A stretch of DNA of 40,148 bases, from the NCBI RefSeq assembly GCF_026393345.1, contig NZ_JAPLAI010000015.1, positions 1 to 40,148 of the forward strand, read 5' to 3'. How positions within the stretch are numbered: the first letter of the stretch is position 1; each line of letters begins with the position of its first letter. The translations under genes and the position numbers were made by a program. Shown in pieces: positions 7,781-15,647 of the stretch. Origin of the DNA: Microbacterium sp. (GTDB lineage Bacteria > Actinomycetota > Actinomycetes > Actinomycetales > Microbacteriaceae). The notes below the pieces were generated by a model, which was not told the origin of the DNA, searched no databases, and worked only from the letters and a program-made list of their open reading frames with translations.

Positions 7781-8245
7781 GTGGGCGTGAGTACCCCGCG
7801 ACGTCTCCTGCTGGTCAACGGCCCGAACCTGAACCTCCTCGGCATCCGCGAGCCCGGCGTGTACGGGCATGAGACGCTCGATGACGTCGTCCGGATCGCG
7901 ACGGATGCTGCCGCATCCCACGGCTTCGAGATGCGGGCGGTGCAGAGCAACCACGAGGGCGTGCTGATCGACGCGATCCACGCCGCGCGGGAGGACTGCG
8001 CCGGCATCGTCATCAACCCCGGGGGGCTCACCCACACCTCCGTGGTGCTGCGTGACGCGCTGTCCGGTGTCGCGCTCCCGGTCGCGGAGGTACACATCTC
8101 CGACGTGTACGCGCGGGAGCCGTTCCGTCACCATTCCTACGTGCACGACGTCGCCGCGGTGCACGTCATCGGCGAGGGCGTGCCGGGCTATGCCTACGCG
8201 GTGAACCTCCTCGTCGACGTCATCACCGGACGTGCCGACGGGTGA
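7781..8245 (+). CDS. aroQ: Type II 3-dehydroquinate dehydratase
   Basis: Interconverts 3-dehydroquinate and 3-dehydroshikimate. It can serve both chorismate synthesis and quinate breakdown. The 154-residue protein has the type II signature LVNGPNLNLLG near residues 10-20, the catalytic Tyr in GVYG near 29, NPGGLTHTSVVLRDAL near 80-95, and the catalytic His in EVHISDVYAREPFRH near 105. The GTG at 7781 has a GGAG 7 nt upstream (7770-7773); a GTG at 7787 is the alternative and would give two fewer residues. The 4-bp gap to the dehydratase implies co-transcription from the TetR-controlled promoter. No separate promoter is evident for what is normally an essential biosynthetic gene. Confidence 0.95.
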   Translation: MGVSTPRRLLLVNGPNLNLLGIREPGVYGHETLDDVVRIATDAAASHGFEMRAVQSNHEGVLIDAIHAAREDCAGIVINPGGLTHTSVVLRDALSGVALPVAEVHISDVYAREPFRHHSYVHDVAAVHVIGEGVPGYAYAVNLLVDVITGRADG

Positions 8246-8253
8246 CTCCCCAC

Positions 8254-8326
8254 CCGCGAAACTGCATCTGGGCGCCGAAACAGCGGGCTTACCCCGCTGT
8301 CTCGGCGTGCAGAAGCAGTCTCGCGG
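8254..8326. repeat. 73-bp near-perfect palindromic element (long hairpin) between aroQ and efp
   Basis: Position 8254 pairs with 8326 and pairing runs inwards to a 5-nt loop at 8288-8292. Only four of the 34 opposed positions are mismatched (8260/8320, 8266/8314, 8271/8309, 8279/8301) and one is a G-U pair. It begins 9 bp after the aroQ stop and ends one base before the efp -10 box. It could terminate aroQ transcription in either direction, or be a copy of a dispersed palindromic element. Its left arm contains CGCGAAACTGC, which also occurs in the hairpin region before hisE. Confidence 0.85.
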
Positions 8327-8327
8327 T

Positions 8328-8333
8328 TAGACT
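8328..8333 (+). promoter_or_regulatory. Probable efp -10 box (TAGACT)
   Basis: TAGACT lies directly after the long hairpin and about 50 bp before the efp ATG. The same hexamer stands before the Rieske fusion gene, the HGxxPAAW gene and lgt. No good -35 is visible, since that position falls inside the hairpin. Confidence 0.6.
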
Positions 8334-8384
8334 AGGGGGTCGGGCCACTCGGTCCCCTCGCAGACGAACGGAAACTCCACAGCC

Positions 8385-8945
8385 ATGGCATCCACCGCAG
8401 ACATCAAGAACGGCGTCGTCCTCAGCATCGACGGGCAGCTCTGGAACGTCGTGGAGTTCCAGCACGTCAAGCCCGGCAAGGGCGGCGCGTTCGTTCGCAC
8501 GAAGCTCAAGAACGTCATGACCGGCAAGGTCATCGACCGCACGTTCAACGCCGGCGCCAAGGTCGACATCGAGAACGTCGACCGCCGCGACTTCACCTAC
8601 CTGTACAACGACGGTGACATGTTCGTGTTCATGGATCAGGCCGACTACGACCAGATCAACATCCCGGCACCCACCGTCGGCAACGCCGCGAACTTCCTGC
8701 TGGAGAACCAGCCGGTCACCATCGCGCTGAACAACGGCCTCCCGCTCTACGTCGAGCTCCCCGCCTCCGTTGTGCTCGAGATCACCTACACCGAGCCGGG
8801 CCTGCAGGGCGACCGATCGTCCGCCGGTACCAAGCCCGCCACCGTCGAGACCGGCTACGAGATCCAGGTCCCGCTGTTCCTCGAGCAGGGCACCAAGGTC
8901 AAGGTCGACACCCGCACGGGTGACTACCTCGGCCGGGTCAACTGA
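8385..8945 (+). CDS. efp: Translation elongation factor P
   Basis: Binds the ribosome next to the peptidyl-tRNA and relieves stalling at polyproline stretches. The 186-residue protein has the usual three OB-like domains: a KOW-like N-terminus with the tip loop VKPGKGGAF (Lys32 at the tip), a middle domain, and the C-terminal signature [18 protein letters not shown]. None of the known Lys-modifying enzymes (epmA/epmB, earP) is nearby. The gene carries its own promoter after the long hairpin and is followed by nusB after 3 bp, the arrangement also seen in other actinobacteria. Confidence 0.98.
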   Translation: MASTADIKNGVVLSIDGQLWNVVEFQHVKPGKGGAFVRTKLKNVMTGKVIDRTFNAGAKVDIENVDRRDFTYLYNDGDMFVFMDQADYDQINIPAPTVGNAANFLLENQPVTIALNNGLPLYVELPASVVLEITYTEPGLQGDRSSAGTKPATVETGYEIQVPLFLEQGTKVKVDTRTGDYLGRVN

Positions 8946-8948
8946 CGC

Positions 8949-9359
8949 GTGAGCGCTCGGAGCAAGGCGCGCAAGCGCGCCCTCGACATCCTCTTCCAGG
9001 CTGACGTGCGCGGCGAGAAGCCCGCCGTCATGCTCGCGGCGGAAGCCACTCGGGCGGCGAGCGAGCCCGCGCGTCAGGGGTCGTGGCTGTACGCCCGCGA
9101 GATCGTGGACGGCGTCATCGACAACCGCGACGAGATCGACGAGCAGATCGTCACGCACGCCCGTGACTGGAAGCTCGAGCGGATGCCGGCGGTCGACCGC
9201 GCCGTGCTCCGCATCGGCGTGTGGGAGATCCTCTTCAACGATGAGGTCCCCGAGGCCGTCGCGATCGATGAGGCCGTGGAGCTCGCCAAGGAGTTCTCCA
9301 CCGACGACTCCGGTTCGTTCGTGCACGGGGTCCTCGGGCGCGTCGCCCGCACCCGCTGA
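8949..9359 (+). CDS. nusB: Transcription antitermination factor NusB
   Basis: Joins NusE (S10) at boxA RNA in rRNA antitermination. The 136-residue all-helical protein matches the family from the N-terminal ARSKARKRALDILFQADVRG, through the WKLERMPAVDRAVLRIGVWEI core, to the IDEAVELAKEFSTDDSGSFV C-terminal helices. The GTG start at 8949 is 3 bp after the efp stop, so the two are co-transcribed. In Streptomyces bldD and pyrR follow; here a SNF2 ATPase gene starts 5 bp downstream. Confidence 0.96.
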   Translation: MSARSKARKRALDILFQADVRGEKPAVMLAAEATRAASEPARQGSWLYAREIVDGVIDNRDEIDEQIVTHARDWKLERMPAVDRAVLRIGVWEILFNDEVPEAVAIDEAVELAKEFSTDDSGSFVHGVLGRVARTR

Positions 9360-9364
9360 CCGCT

Positions 9365-12331
9365 GTGACCGACCCGTCGTCGTCATCGGCGGGGTCGGCC
9401 TCGCCCACGTGGCGATCGCTGCTGGAATCGTCCGCGGCGCCCACGGGCGCCCCGCTGGCGCTCGGGATAGCGGTGCGCCAGCGCACCCCGTACCGCGCCG
9501 ACGACTGGGCGCCGCGCCGCGTCGAGACGGTCGACGCCCGCACGCTTGCCGGGCGCCGGGAGGAGCTCTCCCTCGGCATCCGGCCGCTGGTGCGCAGCGC
9601 CCGCTCGGACGCCTGGGTGAAGACCGGAGTGTCGTGGGATGCGGTCCGCCGGCCCACCGCCGGTTTCCATCCCGCCCACGCGCGCTGGTTCACCGAACTC
9701 GGCAGCATCCTGCTCGGCGCCCGCGCCGGCGGGCCGTGGGCGGATCCGGGGGAGTGGCTCACGCTGGATGCGGCCGAGTCGTCACTGCTGTGGCCGCATC
9801 TGCACGCGGCCGCAGAGCTCGGCATCCCGCTCGTGTCGACGTCGGCCGGACAGCACGTCACGCTCGGCCGCGAGGCGTCCGCCGAGATCACCGTCGACCG
9901 CGAGGATGAGGCCTTGCGGCTCCGCGCACGTGTCACGGTGGACGGGTCGCTGCTCGACCATCACGCGGTGCGCCCCCTCGGACACGTCGGCGTCTATGCC
10001 GCCGGCCTCGACCGCGACCCCGTCCCGGTGCTCCTGGCCCCGCTCGTGCTGCCCGACCCGGTGCACGCTCTGCTCACCCACGACGACGGACTCCTCGTGC
10101 CGGCCTCGGATCGTGACGCATTCCTCGTCGAGGGCCTGCCGCGACTGCGGCGCCGGGCGACCGTGACCGCGGCGCGGGACATCCCGCTGCGCCCGCCCGC
10201 CGAACCGGTCGCCGTGGTCACCACCACGTTCGGTGACGACGACGTCGACTACCGCATCGAATGGTCCTACCCCGGGCAATCCCGGTGGCCGTACCCGCCC
10301 GAACGCCACCCCGATCGTGATCCGGATGCGGAGGCCCTGATCCGGCACCGACTCACCACGGTGTGGCAGCGCGAGACCGAGGCGGACTTCGCCCCCTCGG
10401 GACGCCTCACGGGCATCGACGCCGCCGAGTTCGCGGCGCAGATCCTGCCCGCATGGGCGGAGCTCACCGGCGTCCGCATCGAGGGCAACGCACCCCGGCG
10501 CACCTACACCGAGCTCACCGGGAACCCGCGGATCCGCGTGACCACGGTCGAGACCGCGGATGCGGACTGGTTCGACCTCGGCATCCTCGTCTCGATCGAC
10601 GGCCGGCCGATCCCGTTCGCCACGCTGATCGCGGCGCTCGTGCGGGGCAAACGCAAACTGCTGCTCTCCGACGGCGCCTACTTCTCGCTCACCCACCCCG
10701 CTCTCGACCGGCTCAAGGATCTGCTGGAGGAGGCGGGGGAGTTCGCGGAGTGGGAGACCGCGCCGCGGATCAGCCGGCACCAGACCGATCTCTGGGAGGA
10801 GTTCGAGGACCTCGCCGACGAATCCGAGACCGCTCTCGCGTGGCGGGAGCTAGCGACCGGCCTCCGCGACGCCGACGGCGCGCCCCGAACCGCGCCTCCC
10901 GCCGGCCTCCAGGCGCAGCTCCGGCCCTACCAGCAGGCCGGGTTCGACTGGCTCGCGTTCCTCTGGCGACACCGGCTCGGCGGCATCCTCGCGGACGACA
11001 TGGGGCTCGGCAAGACGGTGCAGCTGCTGGCGCTGGCCGCCCACCTCCGCGAAACCGGCGAGAACGCGCCGCTCCTCGTCGTCGCCCCCACCTCGGTCGT
11101 GCCGACCTGGGCAGCGGAGGCCGCACGGTTCACCCCGGGCCTCCGGGTGCGGGTGGTCGGCGGCACCGCGGCGGCCACCGGCATCCGAGTGTCCGATCTC
11201 GTGGGGGAGGCAGACATCCTCCTCACGTCGTATGCGCTGGTGCGGCTCGACCGGGACGAATACGTCGCGCAACGATGGAGCGCCGTCATCCTCGACGAGG
11301 CGCAGTTCGTGAAGAACCCGCGCACGCGCCTCCACCGGGCGGTAGCCGATCTGCGCGCCGGCGCCGTGTTCGCGGCCACCGGCACGCCGCTCGAGAACAG
11401 CCTCACCGACCTGTGGTCGCTGCTCGCGCTCACCGCGCCCGGCTTGTTCGCCTCGGCACGCCGGTTTCGCGACGAGTACGTCACCCCCATCGAGCACGGC
11501 AAGGTGCCGGAGAACGCCGAGGAGGGTCCGTACCGGGCGGCGCGACTCGCGCGGCTGCGCCGCCGTATCCGTCCCCTTATGCTGCGCCGCACCAAGGACG
11601 TGGTGGCAGCCGACCTGCCGCCGCGCCAGGAGCTGGAGCTCCGCGTCACCCTCGACCCCGCGCACCGCGCGCTCTACGACACCGTGCTACAGCGCGAGCG
11701 GCAGAAGGTGCTGGGGTTGCTGGAGGATCTCGACCGTAACCGGTTCATCGTGTTCCGCTCGCTCACCCTGCTGCGGCTGATGAGCCTCGCCCCGGTGCTC
11801 GTCGACCCGGCACAGCGCCACGTCCCGGCGAGCAAGCTGGATGCCCTCCTCGACCGGCTCGTCGAGGTCGCCGCGGAAGGCCATCGGGCCCTCGTGTTCA
11901 GCCAGTTCACGTCGTTCCTGAAGCTCGCGGCGGAGCGACTGGATGCGGCCGGCATCGCGCACGTCTACCTCGACGGGTCGACGCGCCGCCGCGGGGACGT
12001 GGTGGAGGAGTTCCGTACCGGGACGGCACCCGCGTTCCTCATCAGTCTGAAGGCCGGCGGGTTCGGTCTGACCCTCACCGAAGCCGATTACGTGTTCGTG
12101 CTCGACCCGTGGTGGAACCCCGCCGCCGAGGCGCAGGCCGTCGACCGCGCGCACCGCATCGGACAGACGAAGTCCGTGATCGTGTACCGGATGATCGCCG
12201 CCGACACGATCGAGGAGAAGGTCGTCGCGCTGCAGCGGCGCAAGGCGCGCCTCTTCCAGGCCGTGGTCGACGACGACGCGCTGTTCTCGCAGGACCTGTC
12301 GGCCGACGACATCCGCGGGCTGCTGGACTGA
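9365..12331 (+). CDS. SNF2-family DNA-dependent ATPase/helicase
   Basis: A 988-residue SWI2/SNF2 protein. A long N-terminal region of about 500 residues with no motif I can name is followed by the two-lobed motor: Walker A DDMGLGKTVQ near residue 545, DEAQ box in VILDEAQFVKNP near 642, GTPLENSLTDLWSLL near 678, motif IV LVFSQFTSF near 843, and motifs V-VI SLKAGGFGLTLT and DRAHRIGQ near 900-930. Such proteins translocate on duplex DNA and remodel protein-DNA complexes. The bacterial role of this group is not established; repair or RNA-polymerase recycling are possibilities. The GTG start is 5 bp after nusB, so it is probably read with efp-nusB. No nuclease, methylase or other defence partner lies beside it. 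Confidence 0.92.
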   Translation: MTDPSSSSAGSASPTWRSLLESSAAPTGAPLALGIAVRQRTPYRADDWAPRRVETVDARTLAGRREELSLGIRPLVRSARSDAWVKTGVSWDAVRRPTAGFHPAHARWFTELGSILLGARAGGPWADPGEWLTLDAAESSLLWPHLHAAAELGIPLVSTSAGQHVTLGREASAEITVDREDEALRLRARVTVDGSLLDHHAVRPLGHVGVYAAGLDRDPVPVLLAPLVLPDPVHALLTHDDGLLVPASDRDAFLVEGLPRLRRRATVTAARDIPLRPPAEPVAVVTTTFGDDDVDYRIEWSYPGQSRWPYPPERHPDRDPDAEALIRHRLTTVWQRETEADFAPSGRLTGIDAAEFAAQILPAWAELTGVRIEGNAPRRTYTELTGNPRIRVTTVETADADWFDLGILVSIDGRPIPFATLIAALVRGKRKLLLSDGAYFSLTHPALDRLKDLLEEAGEFAEWETAPRISRHQTDLWEEFEDLADESETALAWRELATGLRDADGAPRTAPPAGLQAQLRPYQQAGFDWLAFLWRHRLGGILADDMGLGKTVQLLALAAHLRETGENAPLLVVAPTSVVPTWAAEAARFTPGLRVRVVGGTAAATGIRVSDLVGEADILLTSYALVRLDRDEYVAQRWSAVILDEAQFVKNPRTRLHRAVADLRAGAVFAATGTPLENSLTDLWSLLALTAPGLFASARRFRDEYVTPIEHGKVPENAEEGPYRAARLARLRRRIRPLMLRRTKDVVAADLPPRQELELRVTLDPAHRALYDTVLQRERQKVLGLLEDLDRNRFIVFRSLTLLRLMSLAPVLVDPAQRHVPASKLDALLDRLVEVAAEGHRALVFSQFTSFLKLAAERLDAAGIAHVYLDGSTRRRGDVVEEFRTGTAPAFLISLKAGGFGLTLTEADYVFVLDPWWNPAAEAQAVDRAHRIGQTKSVIVYRMIAADTIEEKVVALQRRKARLFQAVVDDDALFSQDLSADDIRGLLD

Positions 12332-12376
12332 CGCATTCTCACGGCGCTGTTCACGGGCGATCCAGGTGGCCCCGCG

Positions 12377-12397
12377 TAGACTCGAAGATCGTTCGAG
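12377..12397 (+). promoter_or_regulatory. Probable promoter -10 (TAGACT) with inverted repeat at the start site
   Basis: TAGACT at 12377-12382 is followed by CTCGAA-GATCG-TTCGAG (12381-12397), a 6-bp inverted repeat that would cover the transcription start. A purine-rich ribosome-binding site GGAAGGA (12400-12406) then precedes the ATG at 12412. The inverted repeat may be an operator, but no regulator is apparent nearby. Confidence 0.5.
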
Positions 12398-12411
12398 ACG
12401 GAAGGAATCGC

Positions 12412-13986
12412 ATGCGGATCACGGGCCTCGGCCACGCCGGCATGTTTATCGAGACGGCGGGCGGCAGCATCCTGTGCGACCCCGTCGTCGGGCCCTCGTT
12501 CTTCGGATCGTGGTTCCCGTTCCCGGACAACCGGGGGCTCGACTGGGAGCGGATCGGCGCCGACGCCGACTTCCTGTACATCTCGCACCGCCACCGCGAC
12601 CACTTCGACCCGCAGCTGCTGCAGCGTTACGTGCGCCGCGACATCCCGGTACTGCTGCCGGACTATCCGACCGACGACCTCGAGACCGACCTGCGTGCCC
12701 TCGGGTTCGAGAACATCGTCTACACCCAGGCCGGCGTGCCGCTGGAGTACGACGGCGTGCGGATCATGGTCACCCCGCTCCGCGCCCCGAGCGACGGTCC
12801 GATCGGCGATTCGTCGCTGTCGGTCGACGACGGCACCGCATCCGTCCTGAACCAGAACGACTCGCATCCGCTGGACCTCGAGAAGCTCCTCACCTTCGGC
12901 ACCCCGGATGCGTACTTCACCCAGGTCTCCGGGGCGATCTGGTGGCCGATGGTCTACGACCTGCCGCAGGATGCCAAGCAGAATTTCGCCCGGCTGAAGC
13001 GCGACGCGCAGAACAAGCGCGCGATGTATTACATCGACAAGGTCGGCGCCGAGCACGTGTTCCCGATGGCGGGCCCCCCGATGTTCCTGCGCGACGAGCT
13101 GTTCCGGTTCAACGGATACGGGCTCGAGGACGACTCGATCTTCACCGACCAGGCGCAGTTCCTGGAGCACATGGCCACGCAGTCGCCGGAGCAGAAGGGC
13201 TACCTGTTCGTGCCCGGCACGCAGGTCGACCTCGACCACCGCGACCTCACGATCACGCAGACCCTCTACACGGATGCGGAGATCGAGCGCATCTTCACCG
13301 ACAAGTGGGGCTACCTCGAGGAGCAGCGGGCGAGCCGGCAGGCCGAGATCGCCGCGGAGGTGGCGACGCGCGCCGCGGTGCTGCCGCCCGCGGAGATGCT
13401 CGCCGCGATCAAGGAGTGGTGGGAGCCGCTGCTGCGTCGCGCCCGCACCATCCGCAACGGCGTCGGCGGCAACGTGCGCTTCCGCATCGGCGAGCTCGAC
13501 ATGGTCGTGGACTTCCCGAAAGCGAAGGTGCGCGAGTACGCCGGCGAGGACTGCATCTACTGGTACACGATCCCCGCCGACCTCGTCTCGACGAACATCG
13601 CCGACCACGAGATCGACTGGTCGAACTCGATCTTCCTGTCGATGCAGTTCGAGGTCGGCCGCAGCGGCAAGTTCAACGAGTTCCTCACCACGTTCCTCAA
13701 GTGCCTGTCGCGCGACCGGATCGAGTACGTGGAGAACTGGTACGCAGAGCAGTCCGATCAGACCGAGGATGCGGAGCTCGGCGACTGGATGGTGCAGCGC
13801 CGCTGCCCGCACCTGCGCGCGGACCTCACCAAGACCGGCAAGATCGAGGACGGCGTGCTCACCTGCTCGTTGCACGACTGGAAGTGGGATCTCGCCAGCG
13901 GTCGCTGCCTCACGACGCAGGGCCACCCCATCCGGTCCTCTCGCATCATCGAGACCGGTGCGCCGGCCGCCGTCGCCACGGTCTGA
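12412..13986 (+). CDS. Metallo-beta-lactamase-fold / Rieske [2Fe-2S] fusion protein
   Basis: A 524-residue cytoplasmic protein of unknown substrate. Residues about 1-300 form an UlaG-like metallo-beta-lactamase fold (GLGHAGMFIET start, SHRHRDHFD metal motif at about 58-66). The middle (about 320-430) resembles a sterol-carrier-like module. The C-terminus is a Rieske domain with Cys465-x-His467 and Cys485-x2-His488, the complete 2Fe-2S ligand set. The combination recalls mammalian CMP-Neu5Ac hydroxylase, which has the same two modules in the opposite order, so an oxygenase or hydroxylase is conceivable, but this is inference. It has its own promoter and ribosome-binding site and is followed by a hairpin. 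No sugar or sialic-acid genes are in the window. Confidence 0.87.
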   Translation: MRITGLGHAGMFIETAGGSILCDPVVGPSFFGSWFPFPDNRGLDWERIGADADFLYISHRHRDHFDPQLLQRYVRRDIPVLLPDYPTDDLETDLRALGFENIVYTQAGVPLEYDGVRIMVTPLRAPSDGPIGDSSLSVDDGTASVLNQNDSHPLDLEKLLTFGTPDAYFTQVSGAIWWPMVYDLPQDAKQNFARLKRDAQNKRAMYYIDKVGAEHVFPMAGPPMFLRDELFRFNGYGLEDDSIFTDQAQFLEHMATQSPEQKGYLFVPGTQVDLDHRDLTITQTLYTDAEIERIFTDKWGYLEEQRASRQAEIAAEVATRAAVLPPAEMLAAIKEWWEPLLRRARTIRNGVGGNVRFRIGELDMVVDFPKAKVREYAGEDCIYWYTIPADLVSTNIADHEIDWSNSIFLSMQFEVGRSGKFNEFLTTFLKCLSRDRIEYVENWYAEQSDQTEDAELGDWMVQRRCPHLRADLTKTGKIEDGVLTCSLHDWKWDLASGRCLTTQGHPIRSSRIIETGAPAAVATV

Positions 13987-14013
13987 CGCCGCATCCGCTG
14001 ACGCCGCATCCGC
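13984..14013. repeat. Tandem duplication of a 15-bp unit
   Basis: TGACGCCGCATCCGC occurs twice head to tail directly at the end of the Rieske fusion gene. The first copy contains its stop codon. The unit contains GCATCC, the complement of the frequent GGATGC word. It looks like a simple slippage duplication. Confidence 0.75.
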
Positions 14014-14040
14014 TGCCTGACCCCGACTCGCGGGCAGCGG
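14010..14040. terminator. Hairpin after the Rieske fusion gene
   Basis: CCGCTGCC (14010-14017) pairs perfectly with GGCAGCGG (14033-14040) around a 15-nt loop, 23 bp after the stop codon. It is a plausible factor-assisted terminator ahead of the pyr promoter. Confidence 0.55.
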
Positions 14041-14078
14041 CGGGCGGCGGGCGGCGCGGGGCGGGGGATGCGGCACGG

Positions 14079-14139
14079 TAGAGTGGACGGCAACACCACA
14101 AGCAACCTTTAACACCGTCCCGAGAGGCGGAGAAGGGAG
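14079..14139 (+). promoter_or_regulatory. pyr operon promoter and PyrR-binding leader hairpin overlapping the pyrR ribosome-binding site
   Basis: TAGAGT at 14079-14084 is the likely -10. The leader contains TCCCGAGAGG (14118-14127), which fits the core of the known PyrR-binding consensus (UCCNGNGAGG). It is flanked by CCG (14115-14117) and CGG (14128-14130) as an upper stem, with CCTT (14106-14109) and AAGG (14133-14136) able to form a lower stem. The lower stem takes up part of the Shine-Dalgarno AAGGGAG (14133-14139), which sits 6 nt before the pyrR ATG. PyrR bound with UMP should therefore hide the ribosome-binding site, as described for mycobacteria, rather than act through a terminator, of which none is seen in the leader. 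Confidence 0.72.
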
Positions 14140-14145
14140 CGGCGG

Positions 14146-14679
14146 ATGAGCACGCGTACCGTGCTGCATGAGGCCGACATCGCACGTGCCCTGACTCGGA
14201 TCGCTCACGAGATCCTCGAGTCGAACCGCGGCCCCGACGACCTCGTCATCCTGGGTATCCCGACCCGCGGCGCGACGCTCGCCCACCGCATCGGTGCGCT
14301 CCTCGCCGACTTCGGCGGCACCACGGTCCCGGTCGGCGCCCTCGACGTCACGATGTACCGCGACGATCTCGCGCAGCATCCCACCCGCACCCCGCAGCGC
14401 ACCGACATCCCCGCCGGCGGCATCGACGGCAAGACGGTCGTCCTCGTCGACGACGTCCTCTTCAGCGGCCGCAGCATCCGCGCCGCCCTCGATGCGCTCG
14501 GCGACATCGGCCGGCCCGCCGCGGTGCGCCTGGCAACGCTCGTCGATCGCGGACACCGGGAGCTCCCGATCCGCCCCGACTTCGTCGGCAAGAACCTGCC
14601 CAGCGCCCGCGACGAGCGCGTCAACGTGCGCCTCGCCGAGGTCGACGGCGAAGAGTTCGTCACGATCGAGGGGAGCTGA
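14146..14679 (+). CDS. pyrR: Bifunctional pyrimidine operon regulator / uracil phosphoribosyltransferase
   Basis: RNA-binding regulator that senses UMP/PRPP and has weak uracil phosphoribosyltransferase activity. The 177-residue protein has the PyrR features [14 protein letters not shown] near residues 35-50, the TMYRDDL stretch near 70, and the PRPP-binding loop [21 protein letters not shown] near 97-117. It heads the pyr operon, and its own leader carries a PyrR-type hairpin, so autoregulation of the whole operon by UMP is expected. pyrB begins 2 bp after its stop. Confidence 0.96.
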   Translation: MSTRTVLHEADIARALTRIAHEILESNRGPDDLVILGIPTRGATLAHRIGALLADFGGTTVPVGALDVTMYRDDLAQHPTRTPQRTDIPAGGIDGKTVVLVDDVLFSGRSIRAALDALGDIGRPAAVRLATLVDRGHRELPIRPDFVGKNLPSARDERVNVRLAEVDGEEFVTIEGS

Positions 14680-14681
14680 GG

Positions 14682-15647
14682 ATGCGGCACCTGCTCGACA
14701 CCAAGGACCTCACCCGTGAGGAGGCCATCCGGATCCTCGACGTCGCCGAGGACATGGCCGACACGCAGCAGCGCGAGGTGAAGAAGCTCCCGACGCTTCG
14801 CGGCAAGACCGTGGTGAACCTCTTCTTCGAGGACTCCACCCGCACCCGCATCTCGTTCGAAGCGGCCGCCAAGCGCCTCTCCGCGGACGTCATCAATTTC
14901 TCCGCCAAGGGCTCCTCGGTGTCCAAGGGGGAGTCGCTGCAGGACACCGCCCAGACCCTGCAGGCCATGGGCGCAGATGCGGTCGTCATCCGGCACCAGT
15001 CCTCCGGTGCCCCGCGCACCCTCGCCACGAGCGGCTGGATCACCGCCGGCGTCGTCAACGCCGGTGACGGCACGCACGCCCACCCCACTCAGGCGCTCCT
15101 GGACGCCTTCACGATCCGGAAGCGCTTCTTCGGTGCCGACAGCCGCGGCCGCGGTCTCGACGGCCTGTCGGTCACGATCGTCGGCGACATCCTGCACTCC
15201 CGCGTCGCCCGCTCGAACGTGTGGCTGCTCGACACCCTCGGAGCCCGGGTCACACTGGTCGGCCCGCCCACGCTCATCCCGCAGGACGTGTCGGCGTGGC
15301 CGGCGACCGTCGAATACGACCTGGATGCGGCCGTCGCCGCAGGTCCGGACGCGCTGATGATGCTCCGCATCCAGCTGGAGCGCATGAACGCCGCCTACTT
15401 CCCGACCGAGCGGGAGTACACCCGCGCCTGGGGACTGGACGCCGCGCGGCTGCGGGCCCTGCCTGCCGATAGCATTGTCATGCACCCCGGCCCCATGAAC
15501 AGGGGACTGGAGATCTCGGCCGATGCGGCGGATTCGCCCCGGTCGACGGTGCTGGAGCAGGTGACAAACGGCGTCTCGATCCGGATGGCAGTGCTGTATC
15601 TGCTGCTGGCCGGCGGGCGCGGCGACGAGAAGGAGGAGGCACGATGA
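14682..15647 (+). CDS. pyrB: Aspartate carbamoyltransferase catalytic subunit
   Basis: Joins carbamoyl phosphate and aspartate, the committed step of pyrimidine synthesis. The 321-residue protein has the carbamoyl-phosphate motif STRTR near residues 52-56, SSVSKGES near 80, the IRHQSSGAP loop near 105, [14 protein letters not shown] near 127, and the C-terminal HPGPMNRG near 267. The protein starts two bases after pyrR and overlaps pyrC by four. No pyrI regulatory subunit is present, as expected for this type. Confidence 0.97.
   Translation: MRHLLDTKDLTREEAIRILDVAEDMADTQQREVKKLPTLRGKTVVNLFFEDSTRTRISFEAAAKRLSADVINFSAKGSSVSKGESLQDTAQTLQAMGADAVVIRHQSSGAPRTLATSGWITAGVVNAGDGTHAHPTQALLDAFTIRKRFFGADSRGRGLDGLSVTIVGDILHSRVARSNVWLLDTLGARVTLVGPPTLIPQDVSAWPATVEYDLDAAVAAGPDALMMLRIQLERMNAAYFPTEREYTRAWGLDAARLRALPADSIVMHPGPMNRGLEISADAADSPRSTVLEQVTNGVSIRMAVLYLLLAGGRGDEKEEAR

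Noticed and set aside
5782..8097. A 771-codon minus-strand open frame opposite the dehydratase and aroQ
   Set aside because: It mirrors the codon pattern of the real genes on the other strand and has no recognisable domain. The same applies to long minus frames opposite aroB, the Rieske fusion gene, carB and gltB.
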